64,000 nt of DNA, taken from positions 1-64,000 of the forward strand of contig VTPC01000913.1 in NCBI GenBank assembly GCA_011009095.1. Direction: 5' to 3'. Source of the DNA: Ignelater luminosus. Taxonomy: Eukaryota > Arthropoda > Insecta > Coleoptera > Elateridae. Both the position numbers and the translations under genes were made by a program. Within the stretch, counting starts at the first letter, position 1. Each line of letters starts with the position of its first letter. Of this stretch, positions 1 through 12,117 are shown in pieces. Under the pieces are notes generated by a model. That model was given only the letters and a program-made list of their open reading frames with translations. It searched no databases and had not been told where the DNA came from.

Positions 1-1914
1 GCAAAAAAAGCATTATGAAGATTAGTTAAATGATTTCTTTAATTGCGATTCGCACTTATTTCAATGTCTTTTTGTACTGCTATTAATATCTAAAAAAAGC
101 ATTATTCCTATAAATCCGCACTCTAGTCATTACCACAAGGGAACATACGCAGATACTGCAAAGTGATTAGTATCTTGTGTTGTGCGGACGGACAAGAGCT
201 TTGGCTAGCCATCTATTTACCATCTATTCATCACTTGTCACCATGGTCGGAGAGTCTGTCACCATCTGCTTTAATTGCCATCTTGATGTAGGGTCAAGAA
301 CCACTGAAGATCTACCACAGCAACTTGTAACGATGGATGACCTCATGGAGAGAGGTACCGTCTAGAACCATCGAGTCAACCTGACGCATCAGACACCGCA
401 CTGCCCTATACCCTAACTAGATTAGACCCCAAGTTACTATGACTTACAAACTCGCTTACAATTGGTCCTATCAGCCGGCGGAACCGGGGGTTATATTCGT
501 GCCATTTGCTTTAGGTGGGCCATAAATTATCAGCACCATTACCATCGTTCATCACGCCTTCTGTTTGGTTTTGCGGTTCCTATTCCCGACTACCCCATCT
601 TAATTTTATGACTAAGACGGGGATTAATTCTCAAAGAGTCTATCGCTTTCGGTAGCGTTTTCACTTTTATTTGCTTGAAGGCTGCTTTAATGCTAAGACA
701 ACTTGCCGTCGTTAATTTTGTTACTGCAGGGAAAAGTCACAAAAATAGAGGAGTTCCATACAACAAACTTAGGCTAAAGAGATGACGGATCGAAGTTAAA
801 ATTAAGCCAGGAGAACGAAAATATTTCTTGGACGCAGGGATCTTTAAGTTCTAACTTGGTGAGCACGAAAGTGACGACAACGGTGACAGTATTTGTATTT
901 TCATGGGCAGTCAGAGGCCAGGAGAATAGATTGGGAACGTTATTTGTGACATACAGGCAAGGAAGAGATTGACGGTGGCAAATTCTAGAATAATGCAAAA
1001 GAACGGGAACACTCAGCGGATGTGAAAATGTTTTACTTATCCTAACTTGGCGATAACAGAAGTGACGATGAGGGCTTGCGTTTTCAACTTTACTTGTTTA
1101 GAGTTAAATACTTCAATGCAAGCTCCTGACCATTTGAAAAGCTCCCAGATGGAGCACCAGGCTACTGCTCAAAAGTGCACAATTAGCTGAAATACACCCA
1201 ATTGGAAGAACATCAGAAGCACGGGCATTTTATTTATTTTATTTATCGACTAAAGTACAATTTGGAGTTTTAGTAGATGGAACTACAGGTGCATAGCAGT
1301 AAAAATAATAATCTAAAACAAATGCCTAAACGACCTAGTGAAAGAAACAATGACGGACGGACCGACAGAAAGTTGTTACTACAACCGCATTTAGAACGCT
1401 GCCACGTGAACGGGCGCTAGAAAAATGGAAACAACAATGGAGAAACGTGAATACAGATAGACTGTCGGTTAGATTAATTTTTGATATCAAGATAAGGATG
1501 GCGGCAGCGTGGCAATTTCACGACTGCAAAGAGACGTAGTACAGCGGTTTACGGAAAGCGAAAGTTTTCGATAAGCTTTACCAAAAATAGCAAATTAAGC
1601 CGAACACAGAACATGGTGTGATTACAAAAGAAAGGGACGTCCTGTTTGAGTGCCAGCTAGAAGCCAGAAAAATGCCATAGAGAGGTAGCAGATAACACCT
1701 AGACTACGCGAAGCGCTTATGCAAAGTACGCAAGTGTTGATTCGAGTGTAGCGAGTTCGTGGAAAGTGTTGAACGCTTAAAGAATGAACGTGTGTAAAGG
1801 GCTGGAAAAGGGTTTTTGCGTTTACCTCAATTGTATGCGTGTGTTAGTTGGATGGGTAAACAAATTTTTCGATTTTGCAAGTCCAAGATTTAGGGACATT
1901 TCCTGGACAAAGTA
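1..1914. other. Intergenic, no gene recognised
   Basis: This stretch has somewhat higher GC than most of the window, but its open frames are short and unlike any protein I know. Two loosely similar segments (about 853-900 and 1041-1075, both holding CTAACTTGG followed by a GTGACGA core) hint at an old internal repeat. It could be the flank or 5' region of a gene beyond the left edge, or a decayed transposon. I see nothing decisive. Confidence 0.4.
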
Positions 1915-2254
1915 CAGGGTGTTTCTGAAATGGTTTCACAAGATAAAACTTGTACTTGTACCCCCTAGAAAAGTGTTTCTGTAGCATTTATAATTTGAAA
2001 AAAGTTATTTATTATTTGAAAGGGTAGAAACAAATTGTTTGAGAACCATTGTCCTTTAAGTTATTTGAAAGTGTTGAATGATGCATTTACTCAAAATAAA
2101 AACAAACTTTAAAATGTCTGCAGCTTTTAAATGCAATTCAATTGTTTTAATTTCTTAACTAAGCGGTAGTTCCACAAAATAATATTTCTTATGCATGTAC
2201 TAACGTTTTAGAATCTATGGTTTAAGTTAGTAAAACCATTTCAGAAACACCCTG
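1915..2254. mobile_element. MITE with CAGGGTGTTTCTGAAATGG ends
   Basis: A 340-bp non-coding unit with inverted ends. The left end reads CAGGGTGTTTCTGAAATGG and the right end is its reverse complement. Both sides are flanked by TA (1913-1914 and 2255-2256), the target used by Tc1/mariner elements. The inverted match is strong over about 23 bases and then fades, and the interior is AT-rich with no reading frame. A related single end (ACAGAGTGTTTCTGA on the minus strand) lies near 37107-37121. I read it as a non-autonomous Tc1/mariner-type element. Confidence 0.7.
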
Positions 2255-2256
2255 TA

Positions 2257-5151
2257 TAGCTAGGTGGTTTGTCAATGCCCTGCGATTGAGAAACGACCAT
2301 AAAAATCCTATGCAGGTCAAGATCGATATGGAAAAGAAATGTTTTTATAAAATTACAAAATTTTAAAAAATCAAAGATTTACAACATGCCAGAATAGCAT
2401 ATCTAATGAATTGAATTGATCACAAAATTCTCTGTCTAGTTCTCGATAGAATTCTAGGTGATTTTAGATTGTATTTGTCTAACCAAACAATAATTGTTTT
2501 TTGTTGTTGTTCTTGTTGCAAATATTTACAAAGTTTCTTTGCAGAATGTACCATTTTGTTTGCAATAATTAATTGAAGCATTGTTTACAAAGTAAATTTC
2601 CTTGTTAACGTTTTGTTCGTGTTTTCAAGACCACACCACTAATTACAATGCTCATTTATAGAATGAAAGTCTCTAAAGAACAAGGCAAGAACGAATTTAA
2701 AAGTTCTTATGTATGTTTAATGAATGGGACATTAAAAATAACGGCAGAAAGCAAAAATATTTAGGATTTTCCGGTTTGTAAAATATTAACTAAAGATAAG
2801 CATTAGAAGCTGTACAACTTTGAAATTTTAAATATAATTCCATTAAATCTCTAATCTATAAACAAAGTTTTACGTTTCAGTAAATATTATTCCTATATTT
2901 TTCTTTTTAAATAACGTATTTGTACTTGCATACTACATACGAAAGAAAAAGGAACAAGAAATAAATAGATTTTATCAATCTAATAAAATACACCGTGTCC
3001 CAAAAGTATGGTATAAAATTCAGATTTTCAAATCTGATTTGTGTCGGGAAACTCTGGACACATATTATTTTGCAACCATTAAGTTTACGTCCTTAAAACA
3101 ATAAATATGTAGGTTTTACTGTTATATAAAATAATTTAGAGTAACGTAAAGCGCAATTACAAAAATAATTACTAACTGACAATATAAAATTTAATTTATA
3201 TAAAAATTGTAGTATATCTAAATTTAAGAATAATTATAACAAAACACAAAAAATAACACTATTTACTTTGATAATACTTAAATCCTCTTACTCAGTTAAT
3301 AAAAAATATAAATGAATATAAAAATAATTCTAGCGGAAGAATTACAGTAAGAGCACTTATTTTCATTATTGTTTTTGAAATTTGGGTTTTGTTTTTTCTA
3401 CAACGAACAAACAATACCAAGAGAACACAATAGCACCGTTCACTGTCAGAAACAAATACAAGGAAGTATAACGGTGAAGCTACTGAAAAACAATGGAGCA
3501 TAAATTGCCTGCAACGTACGAACGTATGATTGTATTGTGTGATCTATTGAAGCAGAAATAAAAATTGAATTAAAAGGACGAGTGCTGAACTTGATTAGCC
3601 ATCAACAACTGTATAGTGCATTATACATCCCTACAAAGGTTATTCATTTTTAAGCATAATCCACATTTATAAGATAATATTGATGATAAAAAATTTCACG
3701 ATTTGTGGTTTCTCTACTAAAGGTATTTTGAATTTTAAACTTAACGTAAATAATGCAATTTGATATAAACGAACAAAACTGGAAATTGATCAAACGATTT
3801 CACGATACTGATGAAAGGCCACAATCTCTATTGAAATTTGAAATTAATATCAAAGGCTGACACTATAGCACAAAAGCATTAATCCAGTATATCGGTCTGT
3901 ATATAATCGAAAAAGGTACAGAAAGGTAATAGGGAAATATATTTTGATTACTTTTTATGTATTGCATTAATAAAGGAGGTTAATCTGATTTTTTTCTGAA
4001 ATGATATTTGAAAAACAAGCAATAGGATAAAAATAGCAGAACACCTGATAATTTCCAATTAAAATAATTTAACTTATTGTTAGTGGTCTATTATACAAAT
4101 AACTCCCGTTTCATGAAGCAGAAATTTTTTGAAAGTTAACATAGTAGTTGATCCTGTTGTAAACCCGCTAAAATACAAACAAAAAGATTTAAAATTAACT
4201 AAAAGTGATATCTTTTTAAATTAAATTATAAGGAAAGTAATCTAACCTGACCTTTTAGTTCTAAATTTCTTAAGAATATTCCAAACCTATCTATGCTTTA
4301 TTCAATTAAATCATTTCTGTACTAATTATCCTATTTCTAACATTTACTCCTATTTACACTCATTAGTCTATAAGTAACTTTTATGCTGGTAATGAGTTTA
4401 TATATTTATTTACAAAATTTACAATTTTGTTATTACTAAAATTGAATAGTTGTTAGCAGAGATAATATTGAGACTTAATGCCATATTTAGAATCTTTAAA
4501 AGTTTTCGATGTATAAGGAATTAAATCCTTTAAACTTGCAAAGTGTCTAATACTAATGGCATCATCAAGCTATAAACATTTATAAAATACCAAACAACTT
4601 CAACGTGGAACAAGATTTTATTTTACTCAAGAATGTCATATTTCACAGAAATTTCCCTAGATCTTGCAACACTAACAGTATCAACCATAACGATGTATGT
4701 ATGGTATGGACGTGATTGTCTACTAAATATATGCTTCCTTTGAGAGAAAATTAGTCTTTTTCAATTTTAAAGTATTGACCTTAAAAGGATCACAAAAGTC
4801 TTCAGAAAACAGCCTGATTTTGGATTGAGTGTTTTCTGCAATTCGTCTAGCTATTTTTGCAAACTCTAAGATTAGTTTTTCTTACCCTTGCTGGTACTGT
4901 ACTTTTTTTATGGGTGTATTTTTTTATTTTGTATGCTACGTATAAGTACTGGATATATGGAACAAAGAGCATCAAGATAAAATTTACTTGGAAGCCCACA
5001 AATTCTATCAAAATTAGTGCGTAGATTGAATTATTGATTATCAGGAATGCTTTTCAGTCAAATAAAGAAACTCTAAAATTCTTTTGAAACTTACAAAAAG
5101 CATACGTTTGGTCAGTTTTTCTGCTACCAAGTCTAGAAAACAATTTTAAAT
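2257..5151. other. AT-rich intergenic, nothing recognised
   Basis: About 2.9 kb of AT-rich sequence with stops in all frames. At 2990 the string TACACCGTGTCCCAAAAGT looks like one Tc1/mariner-type terminus, but I find no inverted partner nearby. The last few hundred bases before 5152 may be the decayed N-terminal part of the piggyBac relic that follows. Confidence 0.4.
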
Positions 5152-6181
5152 GGTATCTGCATGTTTACAGTTTCATAACTATAAAACCAGAGCTATGAGA
5201 AAACAGTTAGATAAATTGGCCCCTATTCGTAAACCATTTGAACTACAGGAAGTTATACAAACTTAGCCAAATTTCAGTGTAGATGAACAGTTGGTATCTT
5301 TTAATGGTCGTTGTTCGTTTAGGGGGTACATGATAAGCAAACCCAAAAGATATGGTATAAAAAAAGGTTTAATTAGAAAAAGAAGGTACAAATGCGGAAA
5401 AAACCAAGAGAACGTACTGCTTTAGATCTAGTAAAATGTTTAATTGATTCTTATAAAATTACAACAGATAATTCTTTTACATGTTTGCCTTTAGCTTTCA
5501 GAAAAAAATATCACTATGTGTTTCTGCGTCAAAATAACTTCTACGTTTCTAAAGAATTATTGTCAAAAAAGAACCGACCACGGTTCTCTAGTACCTTTGC
5601 GTTTTTTAAAAAACATACTCTTTTGTTCTATTCACTAAATGTGAAAAAAGCAGTAATTCTGCTATCGACAGAACATCATGACGACTCCGTTTCGGGCAAA
5701 CGTAGCTTCTGTATACCTGATATGTTTTACAATATAATGCAATCAACGGAGCTGTTGATACCGCAGATAAGATGCTACCGCAATATTCATCCAGAGATGG
5801 AAGAAGTAGATGACCAGTGGTGTTGTTTGGACATATCTTAGTCATAACAACTCTAAATGCTTTTCATCTGTAAAAACTAAAGTATCAGGAAAAAATAACC
5901 TAAACTTCAGACGATAGAAGAAACTCTCTATTAAACCTTGGCCAGCTACCAGTAAAGGAAAATATTACTCATCGGTATGCAATGCGAAAAACACTAATAG
6001 AGTATTTGAGTTTTGGTATTCCGGAATTAGAGGAAAACGTGGAAGAAGAGCCCCAAAATAAAGACAATATTCAGGCAAGACCAGTGGGCCGTTGAATTTA
6101 TGTGCAAGAAATAAAGACGAAGATTTAAGACACTTGTGCTCCTTACGCAAAAATGATGTTTGTAAAATGCATTCAAAGTAA
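5152..6181 (+). pseudogene. piggyBac transposase relic, C-terminal two thirds
   Basis: A degraded piggyBac-family transposase read in several frames of one strand. From 5152 it shows the segment before the second catalytic aspartate (DKLAPIRKPFE), then VDEQLVSFNGRCSF, in which the D of VDEQ matches the second catalytic residue. An open stretch at 5392-5841 (149 codons) carries RERTALDLV and LLSTEHHDDSVSG. The region that should hold the third aspartate (GVDTADQM in relatives) is scrambled. A further frame at 5960-6181 encodes RHRYAMRKTLIEYL-like sequence and ends in a cysteine/histidine tail (LCARNKDED, VCKMHSK) before the stop at 6179-6181. That tail resembles the family's C-terminal cysteine-rich domain, with the first cysteine codon replaced by a stop. 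Internal stops and frameshifts make it non-functional. I did not find TTAA-flanked ends. Confidence 0.75.
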
Positions 6182-6228
6182 GAAAAGAAACTAATATTGC
6201 GTAAAAGTTGATGAGTGTCGATTCTCAT

Positions 6229-6589
6229 TTGCGATATTTTGTCGCGACGTTTTGGAAGCTGACTCTGCTTGTGTCCTCAGGCTGCTGAGAAAGGCGATTT
6301 GGTTTATTAATTTGCATTTTCAATTTACTTTCCTTTTCGTAAATTTTTGACCTCACCAGGGTTCGAACCAGGGTCAACAATCGCTACGTAGCTCAGTGGT
6401 TAAAGCACCCAGCGTAGTAACCAAATTAGCAATTATTATCTCTGGTTCGAACTGCGATGAAGTCAAAAATTTACGAAAAAAATAATAAATTAAAAATGTA
6501 AAATAATAAACCAAACCGCCCTTCTTAGGGCGAATGCTTGAAGGCGAAAGTAGACTCAGCTTCTGGAACGTCGCGACAAAATATCGCAA
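6229..6589. mobile_element. Foldback element with long inverted arms
   Basis: A 361-bp inverted-repeat unit. It begins TTGCGATATTTTGTCGCGAC and ends with the reverse complement. The similarity runs inward for roughly 130-150 bases per arm with small gaps, including matching blocks TCGTAAATTTTTGAC and GTTCGAACC. Transcribed RNA could fold into one long hairpin. No transposase is encoded. The central part holds a tRNA-like segment, listed separately. I could not identify a clear target duplication. Confidence 0.75.
6384..6460 (+). other. tRNA-like segment (A and B box) inside the foldback element
   Basis: TAGCTCAGTGGT at 6389-6400 fits the RNA polymerase III A box, and GGTTCGA at 6444-6450 fits the B-box core. 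The spacing is about 10 bases longer than in a standard tRNA, and I could not fold a convincing acceptor stem. This is more likely a tRNA-derived, SINE-like core or a tRNA pseudogene than a working tRNA gene. The other arm repeats the GGTTCGAACC core at about 6359-6369. Confidence 0.5.
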
Positions 6590-8936
6590 CAGAGTATGGC
6601 TACAGTTAACACCTCAAAAGAAAATTATATGTGTTGAATATAAGGATAAACAAGAAAGATAAATAAATTTCTAAGAGATCTAAACATATTCATGAGGCAA
6701 ATTGGAAAATTACAGTCAAATTTTTAAGCAACAAAATAGTTAAAACACAGTGTCACTTATAACCTTAAATTTATTTGCCTGACGCGTTTCGATATTAAAA
6801 TATTATTTTCAAATGATTCTAATTTCTTGTGCCTTTTCTATTTTGCCACTTTTCAGGTTCTATTACATTTTTCGAAATAAATGCGCTTTTTAGACTGGTC
6901 AAAATATTTGCAATGACTGTGAGTTTTGAGTTTATTGATGTGGGGCTTCTTTTTACAAGCTTGGAGTACTTTTCTTTTAATATCAAATATTGTCTTCTGT
7001 TATTACTTTTGATTTTAAAATTTTATCACCAGCAGTTACTCATTGGCGGTAAAATTCCTATTATAAGTCTTTCAGGACAATATTTTAAAGGAACTTTAAC
7101 ATAGGTCTAAACAGGTTTGGCTTGAGTAACTTTTGTAAGCAAATGGAATTTTTCTAATTACTTTTGAATTTTTTACAAAGGGGAACTCTCTTTCAACTAA
7201 TTGGCTTTAATGCTTCTGTAGATTGAGATTTAGATTTTTTTAGTGTTTGCAAAAAAAATTTTACCTGACGTTCTCAGGCCGCGTAGAGTTTAATATGTTA
7301 ACTGGATAGGATCTGATCAGTTCAAGATACTTCGACCCATACACTATTTATACTGTGAATACTTTAAAGAGTCGCGTAGAATAAGAGGTTAAGAAATGCA
7401 ACATATGTAAACCATAATATCACAACAGAAGGTACTGTAAATATCTATAGGTTGAGACAATCTCACTATGAAGATAAAAATAGTAGTAGATGTTTTTGAG
7501 AAGTCTCTTGTAAAATGACATGGTAATAGGTGCGCAAGAGTTTGAAAAATCTTCCAACAAAATCCAAGAATATCAAACTTAATGGCTTTTTAACAAATAG
7601 CCTGGTAAGCCAATAAGTAAAAGCAGTGTTACGTATTGTTACTACGTGGACTCTTATAGTTTTGGTTATATCCATTTTCCGTACCACACGTGGTAATTGT
7701 TTTCACTGTTTTTAAAGATTGTTCCCTATAGCCTAAAAACATATATCCTATAGTGGTCATTGTTACTCCATGGAAATCAAAATGACTCGGTTGGACTGTA
7801 AAACTGAGAATTGTAAAGATCATTAGATCTAAATAAAGGGAATGTTATAGAGTACTATTGAGTTGATTGTGGTAAAGTTTAATATGGAGCGTGTTAAGAT
7901 ATTTTAGAAATAAAGGAAACGGTATCTCTTTGAATTTATTTTAACACAGCTTGTATGTAATCCCTTTGCGTTTATACAAAACGTACACATTAATTAAAAA
8001 CTAAATTCAAAAAGTCGTTAATGTAAAATCAAATTGCTTTCATTATATCTTCAAGATAAAATGGTCTATGAAATAAAAGGCTAAAGTTAAATGTATAGAT
8101 ATTCTATTGTATATGTAAATTGCTGCATAAAAATGCTTTTGAGATGTCAGATAAGGACAATTTATTGCTAGTAATAGGGTAAGAATATTCTTCTCTCTTT
8201 TTTTAACCATCCAATCAATGATATGTGATCCCTCAAGTTTCATTAGAATGCCTCTGCGCCCTTTTCGTCTAAGAGTAGGGCGTTTAAGTTTTATAAACTT
8301 TAACCCTCTTCGTTTAGGACTTTTCGAGCAAATCCCGTGGAGTCCGCACATTGTTTGCTTAAGTTAAGCTAAGTTCACCTGATTCTACCTGGTCGCAAAG
8401 AGACGGCTACTGCTGAGAATACTATATTTTCTTTAATCCTAGGAAGATTTTGAATTAGCTCAGCAATCCGTATTATGAATAAATTCATCTTCGCCTTTGA
8501 ATTTCTCTCACAAAATGATTGAAAGGGTAATATATTCTGCCCTGCCAACATAGACCATCACTGTTGAATTGAAGCGCATTGCCAGCTCTTTAAGTGCTGG
8601 AAAATATATCTACAGGTAAGTTTTCAAGGAAATATACTGATTGATTACCTGTTAACCAGGCTGGTACCAATTTATAGAGGGCGCTTCTAAGGTTTGTGAT
8701 AGCGTTTTATTTATCTCTGGAAACGTGCTCTTATTAAATGACAACCACCGACTAAACGAATTATTTGATGTATACATTGTACATATTTCTGAGCGTTTTC
8801 TCCTGGGATCCAACCAATTCCTTGTAGTAGATCAAGCTAGTTTTTCTTAATAAAGAAAATTTTAATCTTATGACAGTTTGATAATATAGTGCTAATAGTT
8901 AGCCGTTGAGACGATAATCTACTTATCAACACCGGC
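6590..8936. other. AT-rich intergenic, nothing recognised
   Basis: About 2.3 kb between the foldback element and the retrotransposon insertion. The open frames (up to about 100 codons, for example 6829-7104 and 8043-8351) are low-complexity and match no family I know. An imperfect hairpin around 8240-8330 involves CTAAGAGTAGGGCG and CCCTCTTCGTTTAG. Confidence 0.4.
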
Positions 8937-10596
8937 TCGGCAACTGGATAAGCAGGCAGCAAGCAAGTCAACGTAATAATACCGCCGTAGGCGGCTGGCT
9001 CCTTAGAGGACTTAACCTCTCTTAAGCCTGGATAATGAGGGATGTTAGAGGATGGGAACGTCGACGGAGCAGTACGTCGAAAAGGAAGTTGGTGGTTGTC
9101 GTTGTCAAGTCGTGTCATGTCACGCACCAAGCAGCCCGCAAGCACGCCCACGGGGTGGTGAGAGTGGCGACGGAGAGTAGGCCGGAAACAGGTCCTCCGC
9201 GATCCCCGCCGGTGTTGATGTCGATGGCCCAGGTTGGTTGGCTTACCCGAGGACGGCCAGCGAGCCGCCGCACAGAGACGACGAGGAGTTCGACGCGACG
9301 GTTCTTTTCAGAACGGTGTTGGAATTGTGTAATGAGAAGTGTGAGAGTGTGTATATGTTAGTGTAGTGTTGTGTGGGTGTCTAGGTGTGTATGGTGTGCC
9401 GTGGACTGGTGCAGAAGCTGTTCCGGCATTTGCCTTCACCGCTGAGGGAACCACGGAAAACCTCAACGAGAACAGGTGGATCCTCTGGCGAACTGTAACA
9501 GAAGGAGAGAGCGCAGAAACATTTGTTCAGTTTATAGGCGGGGTGGGTAGTAGAGGAAATGTGGGGTTTTTGGGATGTTAACGTAGGGCAATGGGGATGT
9601 TGTCGAGGGCATCCTCCAGATCGGGGGTTAAAAAGCTGGCGTTGCCAAGGTACTTGGCTGGAGGGAACTTAAATTTATATGTGGTGTGGCGTGGTTGATA
9701 ACCAGTAGTCGTGGAAAGGATGTCGATAGGTGTCTGGTGGTTCTGGTCTATGGCCCGATGAACGTATCGACCTTGGAGGGCGGCAAGGCGGGCGTCAATG
9801 GGGGGAATGCCCGCCCGGTCACAGACCTCCTCCGAAGGGTGGAAGCGATCCAGACCGAGCATCCCCCGGCAGACCCGTCTTTCTTTCTGTCGAAGACGAT
9901 GCAACAGGTGGGGCTTCAGGCCGCAGAAGCATGGGAGACGGTGGTCGATGATTGGGCGGATAAACGTTTTGTACGTATGTATCAGGGTTCGTGGGTGACA
10001 GCCCCGGAAATTTCCGCGGAGCACGGACAGGATGGAGGAGCGTCGTTGAACAGAGTCGAGACACCTGTTCAACTCCGCACCCCAATGGAGAGTGAAGGTG
10101 AAGGTGCAGCCTAGATATAGAATCGAAGGGGAGAGCTGGAGGCGGGAGCCCCACAGGTCCAGATGGACGTCCCCTTCTTGGAGTTTGCTGCTTTTGGTTT
10201 TATACGGGTGGCGGAATAGGATGGCCTGAGTTTTGTTGGGGTTTGGTCTGATCCTCCAGAGGCGGAGCCAGTCCTCAAGCCGAGCGAGAGCTCGAGCCAG
10301 ACGACGGGACGCCAGGGAGGCGGTTGGGCCGCTAGCCCAGAGCGCTGTGTCGTCGGCGTACTGGGTAATGCGGACGGTTGAGGAGCGTGGGGGAACGGGC
10401 TCGGGCCGTGGGATGTCATGGCAGTACAGGATGAAAAGTATTGGGGATAGGATGGATCCTTGTGGGACCCCGGCCCTTGGGGTGAAGGGGTTGGAGAGGA
10501 CGCCTTTGACGCGCACTCTGTGCTGTCGGTGGGACAGATAGCTGTTGATAATTCTGACGAAGCCAGCTGGGATTTGGGCGTTCGGCAACTGGATAA
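8937..10596 (-). mobile_element. 5'-truncated Jockey-type non-LTR retrotransposon with 15-bp target duplication
   Basis: A GC-rich block that stands out from its AT-rich flanks, bounded by identical 15-mers TCGGCAACTGGATAA at 8937-8951 and 10582-10596. Inside is the C-terminal half of a reverse transcriptase on the minus strand, followed by about 0.6 kb that would be its 3' UTR (8952-9577). A truncated 5' end plus a target-site duplication of this length is the signature of target-primed reverse transcription. No poly-A run is visible at the expected 3' junction (8952), which is unusual for Jockey elements. The end may be a short non-A tail or may be altered. Confidence 0.75.
9578..10588 (-). 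pseudogene. Jockey-clade reverse transcriptase, C-terminal part of ORF2
   Basis: A 336-residue open frame covering the palm and thumb of a non-LTR reverse transcriptase. Residues 10-30 hold the FVRIINSYLSHR segment. Around 40-55 is GVPQGSILSPILF, and near 75-85 is the catalytic QYADDTALWAS box. The rest matches the thumb and C-terminal tail of Jockey-clade ORF2 proteins. The enzyme would copy the element's RNA at a nicked chromosomal target. The endonuclease and the first part of the reverse transcriptase are absent because the copy is 5' truncated, and the apparent start is only a TTG in the truncated frame. The preserved open frame suggests a fairly recent insertion. It has no promoter of its own. 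Confidence 0.8.
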
Positions 10597-10812
10597 AATT
10601 TTTTAATTACTTATATTGAATATTTTAAGTCATAAAAGTCATTCTTTGTTCTTAAGCAGTCACGTACAAGAACATTCTGCGAATTAAGAGGCTTGAAACA
10701 ATAATTTTATTTATTGTTTATTTATAAGTAAATCTTTTGTTTTGTTTGGATTCAGATACGTCTATCGGATATTGTTTATTATTATTTTATTGTGTATTGC
10801 GTTAACTAAATA

Positions 10813-12115
10813 CGAGCTCTGTTCAAAAAGTATCGCGAATTTTATGTTTTTCAAAAATTATTTATTTATCCATGAATATCTATTTTGTCCCCTTCGAAGT
10901 AATCCCATCAGATATTATACACTTGTGCCAACGTTTTTTCCAATCCCCGAAGCACTTCAAAAAATCATTTTTTGTGATCTTGTTCAGCTCCTCCTTCGAT
11001 GCCGTCTTTATCTCCTCAATCGTAGCGTAGCGTCGTCCTTTCATGGGCCTCTTCAGTTTCGGGAACAAGAAAAAGTCACAGGGGGGCAGGTCTAGGGAAT
11101 ACGGCGGCTGCGGCATCATTAGTGTGTTGTTTTTGGCCAAAAATTCGCGCACAAGCAACGATGTGTGAGCAGGGGCGTTATCATGGTGCAAAAGCCAATT
11201 TTTGTTCTTTCACAAATCCGGGCGTTTCTGGCGGATTGCTTCGCGCAAATTGCGCATAACTTGCAGGTAATATTCTTTATTGACCGTTCTATCCTGTGGC
11301 AAGAACTCATGATGCACCATGCCCCTGCAATCGAAGAAAACTGTAAGCAAAACCTTCACATTAGACCGAACTTGGCGTGCTTTTTTCGGTCTTGGCTTGT
11401 GCGGCAGCTTCCATTGAGATAATTGAGCTTTGGTTTCCACGTCATAACCATAAACCCATGATTCGTCACCAGTTATGACCCTCTGGAGCAAATGTGGGTC
11501 GTCGCGGACAGAGTCAGGTCCTTAGCAATGTTAACGCGATGCTGTTTTTGGTCGAAATTGAGCAATTTTGGTGCAAATTCCGCGGCGACCCGTCTCATGC
11601 CCAAATCATTGGTAAAAATCGAATGGCACGAGCCAATCAATATGTTTAGGTCTTCAGCAACTTCTCTAACGGCGATTCGACGATTGGCCAATATTATTTT
11701 CTTCACTTCATCAATGTTTTCGTCTGTTGTTGACGTGCTCGGGCGTCCGGCACGCTCTTCGTCGTTCACATTTTCTCGGCCCTCTGAGAACATTTTGTAC
11801 CACCGATAAACGTTGCTTCGGTCCAAGGTAGCTTCACCATATGCCACAATCAACATTCGGAATGCGTCCGCGCACTTAATTTTGTTTTTCACACAATCCA
11901 TTGATCCACTTTTTAGAATAGGCAAAAATCGAAGACGAGCCGAAACACGTCCAAGCAAAACAGCTGTCAAAAATTAACTGAACATTCAAAATGGCCGACC
12001 TTGTCGGCATAAGTGAGGGACATGAGTATCAACATAACGCCACAAAAAAATCGAAAATCGAATATACGTAACCCGCGAAAATTCAAAATTCGCGATACTT
12101 TTTGAGCAGACCTCG
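10813..12115 (-). mobile_element. mariner element, complete ends
   Basis: A 1303-bp element flanked by TA (10811-10812 and 12116-12117). The terminal inverted repeats are about 30 bp: left CGAGCTCTGTTCAAAAAGTA, and right, on the other strand, CGAGGTCTGCTCAAAAAGTA, both followed by TCGCGAATTTT. The length is normal for mariner. It carries one disabled transposase on the minus strand. Confidence 0.9.
10880..11901 (-). pseudogene. mariner transposase (DD34D), inactivated
   Basis: The likely start is the MDCVKNK methionine at 11899-11901. The N-terminal helix-turn-helix half includes YRWYKMFSEGREN and AGRPSTSTTDEN. The catalytic half carries ITGDESWVYGYD (first aspartate) and HHDNAPAH (second aspartate). 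PPCDFFLFPKL gives the third aspartate after 34 intervening residues, the canonical mariner spacing. It is broken by a frameshift near 11480, just before the first catalytic motif, and by an in-frame TGA after RPDL (about 11210), where relatives have tryptophan. The C-terminus is also out of frame at 10880. It would have cut and joined the element ends at TA sites but cannot now. Confidence 0.85.
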
Positions 12116-12117
12116 TA

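Noticed and set aside
2990-3010. Tc1/mariner-like terminus TACACCGTGTCCC
   Set aside because: No inverted partner or transposase nearby, so not listed as an element.
6374-6589. A 71-codon minus-strand frame over the foldback element
   Set aside because: It follows the inverted repeat and tRNA-like core, so it is very unlikely to be coding.
6829-7104. A 91-codon plus-strand frame rich in F, L and I
   Set aside because: Typical chance frame in AT-rich DNA, with no motif.
9035-9581. Plus-strand open frames in the GC-rich block
   Set aside because: They lie opposite the 3' UTR and ORF2 of the minus-strand Jockey element, and their composition reflects GC content only.
9686-10541. Several plus- and minus-strand frames of 60-140 codons
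   Set aside because: Shadows of the reverse-transcriptase frame in other phases, without protein-family features.
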